This document shows, piece after piece, positions 40,913 through 49,311 of a stretch of DNA of 64,000 bases. The translations under genes and the position numbers were made by a program. Source of the stretch: Prorocentrum cordatum (taxonomy: Eukaryota > Sar > Dinophyceae > Prorocentrales > Prorocentraceae); assembly GCA_963575745.1 (NCBI GenBank), contig CAUYUJ010005625.1, positions 428,146 through 492,145 on the forward strand, read 5' to 3'. The notes beneath the pieces are model-generated. The model was given only the letters and a program-made list of their open reading frames with translations, was not told the origin of the DNA and ran no database searches. The first letter of the stretch is position 1. Every line of letters begins with the position of its first letter.

Positions 40913-43900
40913 ATGCCCTTGGCGCCCGCCTTCTTGGAGGGGGGGCCTTCGCGTGGCCGGGGTACGCCGCCGCAGACAGTCTGCACCGACGCTGCTACGG
41001 CTGCTAGGCGTGTTTGGGCGCAGCGAGGGCGTGAGGGTAGGAATGCGCTCCTCCAGCGATGCTGTTGCGGCCCCGCAGGGAGGAGTACGTTCCGCCACCA
41101 CGCCCCTCGCTCTGCTCCGAACCGCCCCTCGGATCCATTCGGCCATTTTGGCCGTCACCTGCCTCAGTCGAGCGCTCCCCCCATGGGGCCTGCAGCCCCT
41201 GAGGTTGGTGTTCTTGCTGGTGCTTGTTCTCCTTCAAGCACCCCTGCTGCTCTTGCCAACGTCGCGCCATTTGTCGCTGACTTGTCTGCCTTGCTGCGCC
41301 TGTTTCCAGGCGCGAACATTGATATCACCCACTGGGCGGCAGCGCTGTCCCAGGTTGGGATGGGTGCTCGATGTTCTCTTGGATCTTTCTCCCGCTCATC
41401 AATGCGTGCAATGGACAGGGACGACCCGTACCTTTTGGGGCCGCCTCCCCGCGATCCTTGGCCGTGCCCGCCTGCTCCACCTCTTGGTCCCCCGCCTGAC
41501 GGCTTGTCGGCGAGGCGCAGGGAGCGCTGGAGATTGCGGCGCGCGGCGCGGACGCTCGCGCAGTATTCTGTTATTGCGTTGAACTGGCTCACTTTGGGTC
41601 ATCCTAGCCTCGCTCCCGCCGAGGCTCGCGTCCGCGCCACGGTCTCGCCCTGCCAGGAGGGCGTCCGCACCCGTATCGAACGGTTGTGTCGGATCGCAGT
41701 TCGCCTTGCCCGTGGTGGCAAGAGCGACTTAGGTCGAGCCTTCGCCAAGTTCGACTCTACTGAGGTCTCGCTCCATGGCCTGGCCACCCATGTTGCAGCT
41801 TTGGAGGCCTCCTTCACCTCCTCTTCTTCCGTGCCCGCCCCCATGCGGCACTGCCCGACCAGCGCTCCTTCCGTGCCTGGTTCGCTGGCGTCTGCGGCGG
41901 CTTGGGACTCCACCCAGGTCGAGCCCTTCGATTTAAAAGTCAGGGCGTCTCGCATTAAGTGGGATTACTCGCCAGTGTTTGATCCCATTCCATTTCTCTC
42001 TGACGCTCGAGTCCGCGAAGCGTTCATCAATCCAGAGGAGATGCGGCTCCCGGCGTCAGAGTGGCCTGCTGGCCAAAAGGGGGCGCGTGTCCATATGGAC
42101 CGCGCCGAGCTGTGGGCCCTGCTCCAGAAGTGGGATGCCTGCGGCGCCCTGTACCTGACTCCTGCTTCGGACCTCGCCTGGGATGAAGCCTGCGGAGCTT
42201 TCAGGGTACCGAAGGACAGCGACTTCGACAGGCTGATCCTGAACCCAACGGTCGTGAACAGCCGCTGTGCCTCAATCTCGTCCAGCACCCAGCGCCTTGG
42301 CCAGGGTTTCCTGCTGTGCCGTTTGGGTCTGGCGCCTGGGGAGTGGCTGGCAGTTTCTTGCGACGACCTACGGGAGTTTTACTACACTTTCCGCGTTCCT
42401 CCCGCGCGCGCCAGGCGTAACGCCCTTCGCGTTCGTCTGCCATCATCCCGCTTCAAGGCCTTTCGAGCCTGGCGCCCCGAGCTCGAAGGTGTGGACGTCG
42501 CGCCTTGCCTCAATGCTCTAGCGATGGGCGACAACATGGCGGTGGAGATTGCCAACTCTGCACATGAAGGCGTCTTGCACAGCTTCGGGGCCTTGCGGCC
42601 TCACGAGCAGGTTGTCCACCGCTCGCCCTTCCCGCGGGGACCGTTTGTCGAGATGCTGAATATTGATGACCATACAGGTTTTCAGAAGCTCTCGTGGCAT
42701 GGCTCCGCTCCTCGCCCCGACGACCCCTGTCGTCGTGATCGTGAGGTCTTCGCCGCCTGCGATGCAGGCTACCCGCGCGTGGGCCTGATTCAGCATCCAG
42801 GCAAGCGCGCGCGCGGCGAAACGCACAAGGTGGTGGTGGGCGCCGAGGTGGAAGGGCGCATAGGCATCGTCTGCGCTCCCTTAGTGCGGACGGTGGCCTT
42901 GTGCAGGCTGACCCTGATCCAAATCTACCTCGGCATCACCACACGCTCCCTGTTAGCCTCTCTTGTGGGCTGCTGGGTCCAGGTGTTCCTCTATCGCCGT
43001 CCGATGCTCGCCATTTTCACGCACGTCTACAACTTCCTGTCGCGCCTGGCGACCGAGGAGGGCATTGAATACGACTTGCCTCCTTATGTTCGCGACGAGC
43101 TTTTGGCCTGCACCTTTTTAGCCTTTACGGCTATAACCGACCTTCGGGCGCAGCCTTGCCCCGAGGTGTTCGGTGCGGACGCGTCTCTCGGCTGGGGGGG
43201 CGTTGTCCGCGCTCCTATCAGCCCGCAGCTCTCCGCCGAGCTGTGGCGCAGATCGGAGCACGGGGGGTGGCACACGATCCTGCACAATCGGAGCCTCCTC
43301 GCCGTACTCAGCCGCGGCGTGCCCTTGGGCCCTGAGCTCACCCAACTGCATCGCGACCTGGGGCTCCCGTCTATTGAGCCCCCCGTCGCGCCGCGTTGGG
43401 TCACCGAGCTATCAGAGGCGCTGCGCTTTCGGCTCGCGTACAAATGGGAGTTTCGCATGCCCCGTCACATCAATATCCTTGAGACAACGGTGTATAAGAG
43501 CTTGTGCAAGTACTGCTGTATTCGCCTCCCTGACTCTCGTATCCCCGTTCTCTTGGATTCAAAAGTGGCTTTGGGCGCGACCGCTCACGGGCGCAGTAGC
43601 TCTCCTGGTCTATCTCACGTTCTTTCGACCACTTTGCCCTATGTGATAGGAGGAGGTTTATATATGGGAGGCATGTACGTGCCTACGGACGTGCACAGGG
43701 CCGACGACCCCACGCGGAACCGCGCGGTGAGGCCCCCGTCCCGTGACCCTCCCGCCTGGTTAGTTGAAGCAGAGAGAGGGGAATTTACTCGCTTTGATTG
43801 CATTGCGTACGCCGGCTCCCGCTCGTCATTCCCTACTTGTCTCTGGGGCCGATTTGTTGCGCAGCTTGTGGCTCGAGGCCCCGAGGGGCTGCTCAGCCAC

Positions 43901-44341
43901 CGCTGGGCGGCCGCCCCCCCCCCTCGGAGGGCGCGGGGATGGCCGCCGACGCCGCCAGCGACGGCGCCCAGGGGGAGGCACCTGACCCCTCGGGCGCCGC
44001 CGAGAGCAGCAGTGAAGCTGCTCTCGCCAGCGGAGAGCGTCGCGGGCCTCGCAACGCGCTCTTCGCTGACAGCGAACGGCCTCTCGCGTCCTCGGCAGAC
44101 GCCACGCCAAAAGCGTCTGCCTCCGCGGAGGGCGGCTCGCCCGGCCCCGACCCTGGCGCCGCCAGCGCAGGATCGGCTCCCCAGGCCGCCAAGCGTGCTC
44201 CGCCACTGGCCCTCCGCTCCAAGGCCGCGGCGGCCCCTCCGCCTGCTATCGGGGTGGGCTCGTCGCGCGTCGGCTCGCGGGAAGCGCCAAAGGGGGCCTC
44301 AGCAGCTACCCCCCGCACCTTCCAGCGAGCGGCCAGGGTGA
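40913..44341 (+). CDS. ORF3 of retroelement 2: reverse transcriptase/RNase H
   Basis: The frame is open from 38867, but the ATG at 40913, 2 bases after the gag stop, gives 1142 residues. Reverse transcriptase signs are VPKDSDFDRLILNPTVVNSR in the fingers (around 430-450), palm motif A at D484/D485 (CDDLREFYYTF) and the catalytic IDD at 584-586 (NIDDHTGF). I in place of Y/F before DD is a known variant. RNase H follows, with D756 (ADASLGWGG), E857 (HINILETT), D882 (LLDSKVALGA) and D931 (VHRADDPTRN). The last 200 or so residues are Pro/Arg-rich and overlap ORF4 by 403 bases, so they may be dispensable. No methyltransferase domain of the DIRS1 type is seen. The enzyme would copy element RNA into DNA. 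Confidence 0.88.
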   Translation: MPLAPAFLEGGPSRGRGTPPQTVCTDAATAARRVWAQRGREGRNALLQRCCCGPAGRSTFRHHAPRSAPNRPSDPFGHFGRHLPQSSAPPMGPAAPEVGVLAGACSPSSTPAALANVAPFVADLSALLRLFPGANIDITHWAAALSQVGMGARCSLGSFSRSSMRAMDRDDPYLLGPPPRDPWPCPPAPPLGPPPDGLSARRRERWRLRRAARTLAQYSVIALNWLTLGHPSLAPAEARVRATVSPCQEGVRTRIERLCRIAVRLARGGKSDLGRAFAKFDSTEVSLHGLATHVAALEASFTSSSSVPAPMRHCPTSAPSVPGSLASAAAWDSTQVEPFDLKVRASRIKWDYSPVFDPIPFLSDARVREAFINPEEMRLPASEWPAGQKGARVHMDRAELWALLQKWDACGALYLTPASDLAWDEACGAFRVPKDSDFDRLILNPTVVNSRCASISSSTQRLGQGFLLCRLGLAPGEWLAVSCDDLREFYYTFRVPPARARRNALRVRLPSSRFKAFRAWRPELEGVDVAPCLNALAMGDNMAVEIANSAHEGVLHSFGALRPHEQVVHRSPFPRGPFVEMLNIDDHTGFQKLSWHGSAPRPDDPCRRDREVFAACDAGYPRVGLIQHPGKRARGETHKVVVGAEVEGRIGIVCAPLVRTVALCRLTLIQIYLGITTRSLLASLVGCWVQVFLYRRPMLAIFTHVYNFLSRLATEEGIEYDLPPYVRDELLACTFLAFTAITDLRAQPCPEVFGADASLGWGGVVRAPISPQLSAELWRRSEHGGWHTILHNRSLLAVLSRGVPLGPELTQLHRDLGLPSIEPPVAPRWVTELSEALRFRLAYKWEFRMPRHINILETTVYKSLCKYCCIRLPDSRIPVLLDSKVALGATAHGRSSSPGLSHVLSTTLPYVIGGGLYMGGMYVPTDVHRADDPTRNRAVRPPSRDPPAWLVEAERGEFTRFDCIAYAGSRSSFPTCLWGRFVAQLVARGPEGLLSHRWAAAPPPRRARGWPPTPPATAPRGRHLTPRAPPRAAVKLLSPAESVAGLATRSSLTANGLSRPRQTPRQKRLPPRRAARPAPTLAPPAQDRLPRPPSVLRHWPSAPRPRRPLRLLSGWARRASARGKRQRGPQQLPPAPSSERPG
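41045..41080 (+). repeat. 36-bp internal direct repeat, first copy
   Basis: GCGCTCCTCCAGCGATGCTG then TTGCGGCCCCGCAGGG is repeated exactly at 46281-46316 in ORF4. The ORF4 frame reads RSSSDAVAAPQGG. At 41045 the same peptide is encoded in the gag frame, not in the RT frame. Confidence 0.85.
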
Positions 44342-47300
44342 GCGCCTCTCGCCAACTGCTTGGCGTAGTGGACGGGGCCTCGCGCGGCACAATTGAGGCC
44401 GCCTTCAGGCGCCAGTCCCTAGTCTACCATCCAGACAGGACTCCCGCGCACCTGGGCGCCGACGAGCGAGCAGCCCGCGCGCTGAAGTGGAAGCAGCTCT
44501 GTGACGCCAAGTCAGTGTTGCTCCAGGCCGTCTCGCAGGCCGCCGCGCCGCCCGATGTTCCTAGCACGGGCGGCGACGGTCCTGCCGCCCGCGCCTACGC
44601 CCGGGCCAAGGCGGCAGGAAAGGGCGCCCGCAAGGGCAAGCTGGCTCCAGGGTCGACCATGGCCCTTCAGGCGCTCGAAGAGGCGGTCTCCTCGCGGGTC
44701 GCCCTTGCGAGCGCCGAGCTGGCCCCTCGGGCTGCCCTCCCCGCCTCGGGCGCGCCTCTCCCGAGGGGCGGGGTTTCGTCTGCCCTCGCGACGCGGGCGG
44801 CTGAGTCGGATGCCATCCTCGTCTCCGCCGTGTCGCGCGGCCGCGTGGAGCTCGACGCACTCCGCACCGCGCGTGCCGACGCCACCAGGCGCACGGTGCA
44901 GGCTCCTGCACGCGGCGAAGGAGAGCGTGCCGTCGCTCGTGCCGAGCTCGCGGAAGGGATGGCCGATCGCGCCTACTTCCGACGCGTGCGCGAGGCCGCC
45001 AGTCGAGAGGCCGCGGGCTTGCCGCGCACTGCTCCCGTCCAGCTGGGTCGGGATTGGCGCAAAACCTTGCGCGCCGTCCTGCACAACGCTGAGGTCTCGA
45101 CGGGCCTCGCCATCGCAGAACGTGCCGCTCGTGCTGGGGACGCACCCGCGTCGTCCACTGGCCGCTCCTTGGCCGAGGTGGAGGCTGAGGACCCGCGCGC
45201 CTTGGCAAGGCCCGCCGACGACCCTGCGTCCAGCTTCAGCCGTCGTGAGCGGCGCGCGGTCCGCGCCCGCCTGGGCCCGCGGGATGAAGCGGTCGAGGAC
45301 CAGCCCAACCGCGGTGGTCACGCGCCGCACTCCGCCTCGCGCACGGGCGCCGCGCGCACCAGGCGCGCCGCCAGGCAGCGGCGGGCTTCGATGGCGGCGC
45401 TCCCCGCCCCTGAGGGGGGGGCCGCCACGGCGCCTGGCCGCAGGGCGCGTCGCACTGCCAATGCGCGCCGCTGGGCAGGCGCGGCACGCCCCAGCTCCGC
45501 CGCGGGAGTGGGCTCCCCACCGCGGAGCCGCAGCCCTGCCCGCAGCCGTACGCGGTCTCCAAACCCGTACGGGACCGACCGCACCTCTCCCTCGGGGGGC
45601 TGCTCGTCGCCTCCCGTCGACGGCCCGATCTCGCCCGAGGAGCCGTCGGAGCCGCCTGCGGGGGAGGCATCGGAGGGCCCGCGCACTCCTGACGGGTCCC
45701 CGCCCGCGAGCGTTCGCAGCCGCTCGAGAGCGGAGCCCGCGTGCGACGAGGACTCTCCGACGGAGCTCGAGGACGTCGTGCTGAGTGCCCTCGCAGACTC
45801 CTCGATGGACCTCGAGCGCGTCGTGGCGGGCCTGAACCCCGAGGTCCTCCGCCGCCTGCAGGCGGCCTTCCCTCGCCGCTCGGGGGCCTCTCCGCCCGCC
45901 GCTCGCGCCTCGGTTCGCAGTCGCTCTCGGGGCCGCGGCACGCGTGTAGGCTCCGAGACTCCGCGGCCCGTGCCCCCGCCGCCGCCGCCGCCCCCTCACC
46001 ACTCTGGTGGGCGTGCGGCGTCGCGATCCCGCGCGTCGACCGCAGGCCAGGGGCTTAGTCGGGCCGTCGCGCGCGGCTCCTCTCGCGCGCCTTCGCGTCA
46101 GGCGACGTCGCCTCGGCGTCGCGAGGTGCGCTCCCCTCGAGTCGCTCCGAAGCGGCGCCCGAGCCCCGCTACTGCGCAGCGGCCAGCCACGTCCCGCCAT
46201 GGTGCGAGCTCGGGCGACGCCCACGCAGGCAGCTCCCGCGCGGACTCCGCTGCTCAGGCCCCTCAGTCTTCGGTAGGCACGCGCTCCTCCAGCGATGCTG
46301 TTGCGGCCCCGCAGGGCGGAGGGCGTGCCGCCGAGGAAAGGGGGTCTTCGAGCGGCCCCGCGCCTGGCCGAGATTCAGGGCACGAGCTGCATCCCAGCGG
46401 CTCCCGCAGCGGCGACGCTGGGAGCGCCGCGGCTGCAGCCTTCGCAGCGCGGCGCACGGCCTCCGCGGCCGTTGAGCAGCCCTTGCCTCCAGGGGCCGCC
46501 ACCGCCCTAGCGTGGCGTCTCAACCTCGGCGGTGAGAAGGTCACAGTGGTGAGGTGGGGACCCGCCTGGCAAGCTGCCTTCCAGAGCGCGGCGTCGTGGC
46601 TGAGGTCTTTCGCACCCGCAGGGGCCGCCGAGCCCGAGGGCAGAGATGACCTGCACTGCCTCCTGCAGGCCTTGCACGCCTATAAGCGCCTGTTTCAGAC
46701 AGGCGGCGCCGAGCCGATCGACGAAGCCTCGTGGTTGCATCCTTACGTGGCCGCCGTCGAGCCCGAGGCTATCCCCGCGGGCGCTGACCTCCAAGCCATG
46801 GGGGCGGGCGCCATCCGTGGCATCGGGCTCGGCTCAAAGATCGAGCACAGGAGGCGCGCGGGCAAGTTGGCCTGCCTTTTCGACCTTCTGTACCACGTGC
46901 AGGACGGTCACGGCGCCATCCCAGCAGCGCTGTGGGGATCTCATTCCCCTCCGTCCGAGATCCTCGACGCGTTCGCGGAGGTGGTGCCCGTTCCACATCA
47001 TTCGGGCCTCACGTCCTCGGCAGCTCGTTCCGAGCTCGCCGAATCGGCCGCAGCTGCGCGCGCCGAGCCGCGCCCGCCCTTTGACTGGGCGACCCTCGAG
47101 GGAAGGGGCGCTCTGCCCGCCGAGATCGAAGCAGGGGCTCGCCGTGCTCACCGTAACATGGGCGGATCCTTCACCTCGGCGCGGGCGATGCTGGCGGAGG
47201 CGTCGGGGTTCGAGACCGACGGGCGGGACACCCTCGTTCCGCCCTTCTACGCGTCCAGGAGCAGGAGGGCCGCCACGCTGATCAGCTCTCCCAGCCCTGG

Positions 47301-48435
47301 CCGCCCTGCGCTCATCCTGTGGTGCGTCTGCGGCCTCTGCATCTCTCTGGGAGCCGCGGCGCCGACCGCAGGCCAAGGGCTTAGTCGGGCTGCGCCTTCC
47401 GCGCCCGCTCGCCCTCCGCGCACTCCCTTCGTGCGCGATTCTCACCTCACCTCCGCGTATCTCGATCGTCGCTCGAGATCGATTGATGCGTTCGAACTGT
47501 GGTTAGCAGAACACACTGGCGTGCCGCCCGCCACTCTTTACCGTAGCGGGATACTTCTCGCCCGCTTCCTCGCGACCTTCGGCGTGTGGCTTCATGATGC
47601 AGGTTTCCCTCATTATATTCTGGTTCATGCCATCTTGGGAATCCAGAGCGCTCATCCGCATTGGAAGGCCTTTCTAACAGAAGCTTGGGACGTAGCGAAA
47701 CAATGGAAGCTCGCGGAGCCGCCAAAGCTCCGCCCGCCCTTACCTCGCGCTCTGCTGCGCGCTATGGTCGGTCTCTGTTTCGCCTGGGACTGGCCTGTGA
47801 TGGCGGCCTTGCTGCTCATGGGCTTTACGATGTTCCTCAGGCCTGGCGAGCTGCTGGCGTCACGCCGCTGTGACTTGTCGCTTCCTTGCGACCGCCTCGA
47901 AGTTGAAGGGGGTGCTTTTCTTTCGATTCTTGTTCCAAAGACCAGGAGAACGTACCCGACGCAGCATGCTCGCTGCTCCGATCGGGGCACGGTGAAGATT
48001 CTGAATCAAGTGTTTGGGCGGTTGGCTTCCACCGATCCTCTCGCCCCTTTCGGTGCGAGCGGCTTCCGTACTCGGTGGAATCATTTGCTTTCGGCCCTGG
48101 GCGTCCCTCTTGCCAAAGCGGGTCAGGGGCTCAACCTGACGCCCGCATGTCTGCGGGGCTCTGGCGCAACAGACTTCTATATCGCTACGGAAGACGTCCC
48201 TCGCGTCTTCTGGCGGGGGCGTTGGCGTCAGGCTTCCAGTGCTGAGCGCTACCTGCAAGCCGCCGCCGCTTCCACAGTTCTTGCTGCGCTGCCCGTGCCC
48301 GCACGGGCGCGGATCCTGTTCTTCGCCACCGCCAGCGACCGCCTTGTCGCTTCATTTCTCCAAGTCGGCCCCGCCGCTTGGCCTGCCCTACTTGCGGCCG
48401 CCCGCCGAAACCTTGTCACTTCGCAAGGTCCTTGA
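43939..48435 (+). CDS. ORF4 of retroelement 2: J domain-tyrosine recombinase fusion
   Basis: The ATG at 43939 (frame open from 43798) gives 1498 residues. Residues about 131-200 match a DnaJ J domain: RQLLGV, then IEAAFRRQSLVYHPDR with the HPD triad starting at H164, then a closing helix (KWKQLCDAKSVLLQ). J domains recruit Hsp70 and stimulate its ATPase. A long Arg/Ser/Pro-rich linker follows. A globular block lies at about 850-1010 (DDLHCLLQALHAYKRLFQTG). The C-terminal 300 residues are a tyrosine recombinase: R1301 (MFLRPGELLASRR), a lysine in VPKTRRT, R1406 (ACLRGSGATDFY), W1429 (GRWRQASSAE) and nucleophile candidate Y1438 (ERYLQ). The histidine of the usual HxxR box is replaced by Ala, and Trp stands at the second His/Trp site. 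The recombinase should integrate circular cDNA. The J domain role is unknown. Confidence 0.85.
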   Translation: MAADAASDGAQGEAPDPSGAAESSSEAALASGERRGPRNALFADSERPLASSADATPKASASAEGGSPGPDPGAASAGSAPQAAKRAPPLALRSKAAAAPPPAIGVGSSRVGSREAPKGASAATPRTFQRAARVSASRQLLGVVDGASRGTIEAAFRRQSLVYHPDRTPAHLGADERAARALKWKQLCDAKSVLLQAVSQAAAPPDVPSTGGDGPAARAYARAKAAGKGARKGKLAPGSTMALQALEEAVSSRVALASAELAPRAALPASGAPLPRGGVSSALATRAAESDAILVSAVSRGRVELDALRTARADATRRTVQAPARGEGERAVARAELAEGMADRAYFRRVREAASREAAGLPRTAPVQLGRDWRKTLRAVLHNAEVSTGLAIAERAARAGDAPASSTGRSLAEVEAEDPRALARPADDPASSFSRRERRAVRARLGPRDEAVEDQPNRGGHAPHSASRTGAARTRRAARQRRASMAALPAPEGGAATAPGRRARRTANARRWAGAARPSSAAGVGSPPRSRSPARSRTRSPNPYGTDRTSPSGGCSSPPVDGPISPEEPSEPPAGEASEGPRTPDGSPPASVRSRSRAEPACDEDSPTELEDVVLSALADSSMDLERVVAGLNPEVLRRLQAAFPRRSGASPPAARASVRSRSRGRGTRVGSETPRPVPPPPPPPPHHSGGRAASRSRASTAGQGLSRAVARGSSRAPSRQATSPRRREVRSPRVAPKRRPSPATAQRPATSRHGASSGDAHAGSSRADSAAQAPQSSVGTRSSSDAVAAPQGGGRAAEERGSSSGPAPGRDSGHELHPSGSRSGDAGSAAAAAFAARRTASAAVEQPLPPGAATALAWRLNLGGEKVTVVRWGPAWQAAFQSAASWLRSFAPAGAAEPEGRDDLHCLLQALHAYKRLFQTGGAEPIDEASWLHPYVAAVEPEAIPAGADLQAMGAGAIRGIGLGSKIEHRRRAGKLACLFDLLYHVQDGHGAIPAALWGSHSPPSEILDAFAEVVPVPHHSGLTSSAARSELAESAAAARAEPRPPFDWATLEGRGALPAEIEAGARRAHRNMGGSFTSARAMLAEASGFETDGRDTLVPPFYASRSRRAATLISSPSPGRPALILWCVCGLCISLGAAAPTAGQGLSRAAPSAPARPPRTPFVRDSHLTSAYLDRRSRSIDAFELWLAEHTGVPPATLYRSGILLARFLATFGVWLHDAGFPHYILVHAILGIQSAHPHWKAFLTEAWDVAKQWKLAEPPKLRPPLPRALLRAMVGLCFAWDWPVMAALLLMGFTMFLRPGELLASRRCDLSLPCDRLEVEGGAFLSILVPKTRRTYPTQHARCSDRGTVKILNQVFGRLASTDPLAPFGASGFRTRWNHLLSALGVPLAKAGQGLNLTPACLRGSGATDFYIATEDVPRVFWRGRWRQASSAERYLQAAAASTVLAALPVPARARILFFATASDRLVASFLQVGPAAWPALLAAARRNLVTSQGP
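46281..46316 (+). repeat. 36-bp internal direct repeat, second copy
   Basis: Exact copy of 41045-41080, 5236 bases downstream, read as RSSSDAVAAPQGG in ORF4. Confidence 0.85.
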
Positions 48436-48446
48436 GCACGGGTATG

Positions 48447-48604
48447 GCTGCCTCGCCGTCGTCGGCGAGCAGGCGGTCTCCCCCGCCTGACGCGCGGCGC
48501 CCCGGCACGAGCGCGCGGGACGGGCCTGCCCATTTTGGGCCGCCCCGCGCGCGCGAGCCGCGGCCGCGCTCGGAGACAGCTCGCTAGCGCGCGAGCGGGA
48601 GAAT
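48447..48604 (+). repeat. Split repeat B1 of retroelement 2
   Basis: 158 bp, identical to 48693-48850. It starts 11 bases after the ORF4 stop. It includes short palindromes such as CGCCGTCGTCGGCG and GCTCGCTAGCGCGCGAGC. Confidence 0.92.
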
Positions 48605-48658
48605 GCCTCTTCTATTCTCTGTGAGCAAGCTCCTGCTGTCTCCGCAGCTTCTCTGCCC
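48604..48658 (+). repeat. Split repeat A2 of retroelement 2
   Basis: Exact 55-bp copy of A1, joined directly to B1. It forms the junction that templates completion of the circular intermediate in this element class. Confidence 0.92.
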
Positions 48659-48692
48659 CCCTCCCTCCTCTCCCAATCTAAGGCTGATGGGC

Positions 48693-48850
48693 GCTGCCTC
48701 GCCGTCGTCGGCGAGCAGGCGGTCTCCCCCGCCTGACGCGCGGCGCCCCGGCACGAGCGCGCGGGACGGGCCTGCCCATTTTGGGCCGCCCCGCGCGCGC
48801 GAGCCGCGGCCGCGCTCGGAGACAGCTCGCTAGCGCGCGAGCGGGAGAAT
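48693..48850 (+). repeat. Right split repeat B2 of retroelement 2
   Basis: Exact copy of B1 after a 34-bp spacer. The next base resumes the CTC tract of the host family B element. Confidence 0.92.
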
Positions 48851-48993
48851 CCTCCTCCTCCTCTTCCTCCTCCTCCTCCTCCTCCTCCTCCTTCTCCTCC
48901 TCCTCCTCTCCTCCTCCTCCTCCTCCTCCTCCTCCTCCTCCTCCTCCTCCTCCTCCTCCTCGGGTCGCCTACGGCCCCGTGGGAAACCGTGCA
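48851..48993 (+). mobile_element. Family B element, copy 2, right part
   Basis: A CTC tract followed by GGGTCGCCTACGGCCCCGTG and GGAAACCGTGCA completes the family B element that begins at 38198. Confidence 0.85.
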
Positions 48994-49078
48994 GCTGGGG
49001 AGGAGGGCCGCGTCGCGGCGGCAGGACCGACGAGCACGGGAGCTGGCAGGTGGGCGACGCAAACAAACGGGTTCGACT

Positions 49079-49311
49079 GGTGATCGTTTTTTTATTCCTT
49101 GTTTTGCCGAGAGGCGCGGGCCCTCGCCCCCCCCCTCCCCTCCCTGGAGTAGATCTCGGCTGTTTTCGGCGCCTGTTTCGAGCAGGTGGGGTCTCCCCTC
49201 TTAGGACGCGCTGTCGCGAACAGTCGCGCTAAGCAGAGGTCCAGATCCAGACCACCCCCCTTTCCCCCCTCTTCGCTCCATGTCGAAACGCCGAATAAGA
49301 AAACGCTCACC
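49079..49311 (+). mobile_element. Family E element, copy 3
   Basis: GGTGATCGTTTTTTTATTCC at the left and GCCGAATAAGAAAACGCTCA at the right are inverted. The interior carries GGCGCGGGCCCTCG and GGCGCCTGTTTCGAGCAGGT. 233 bp, 85 bases beyond the right end of the family B host. Confidence 0.82.

Larger units (their letters stand above)
38356..48850 (+). mobile_element. Complete-looking DIRS-like retroelement 2 with J-domain/tyrosine recombinase protein
   Basis: A1 (38356-38410) and A2 (48604-48658) are identical over 55 bp. B1 (48447-48604) and B2 (48693-48850) are identical over 158 bp. B1 and A2 overlap by the single T at 48604, giving the order A1-ORFs-B1A2-B2. This is the split direct repeat plan of Ngaro/PAT-type elements. 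The gene order (small ORF, gag-like, RT/RNase H, recombinase) follows Ngaro rather than DIRS1, where the recombinase gene overlaps RT/RNase H differently. All four frames are open, so the copy may be competent. It is inserted in the CTC tract of a family B element, which continues on both sides. No long target duplication is expected for recombinase-mediated integration, and none is seen. The total is 10495 bp. Confidence 0.9.

Noticed and set aside
41130-41160. Spliced-leader relic (GGCCATTTTGGC)
   Set aside because: Only the short palindromic core resembles the leader. The flanking bases do not match, and it lies inside the RT frame.
44501-46224. Long opposite-strand and alternative-frame ORFs within ORF4 (427 and 570 codons)
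   Set aside because: Shadows in very GC-rich DNA. Only the frame carrying the J domain and recombinase has recognisable motifs.
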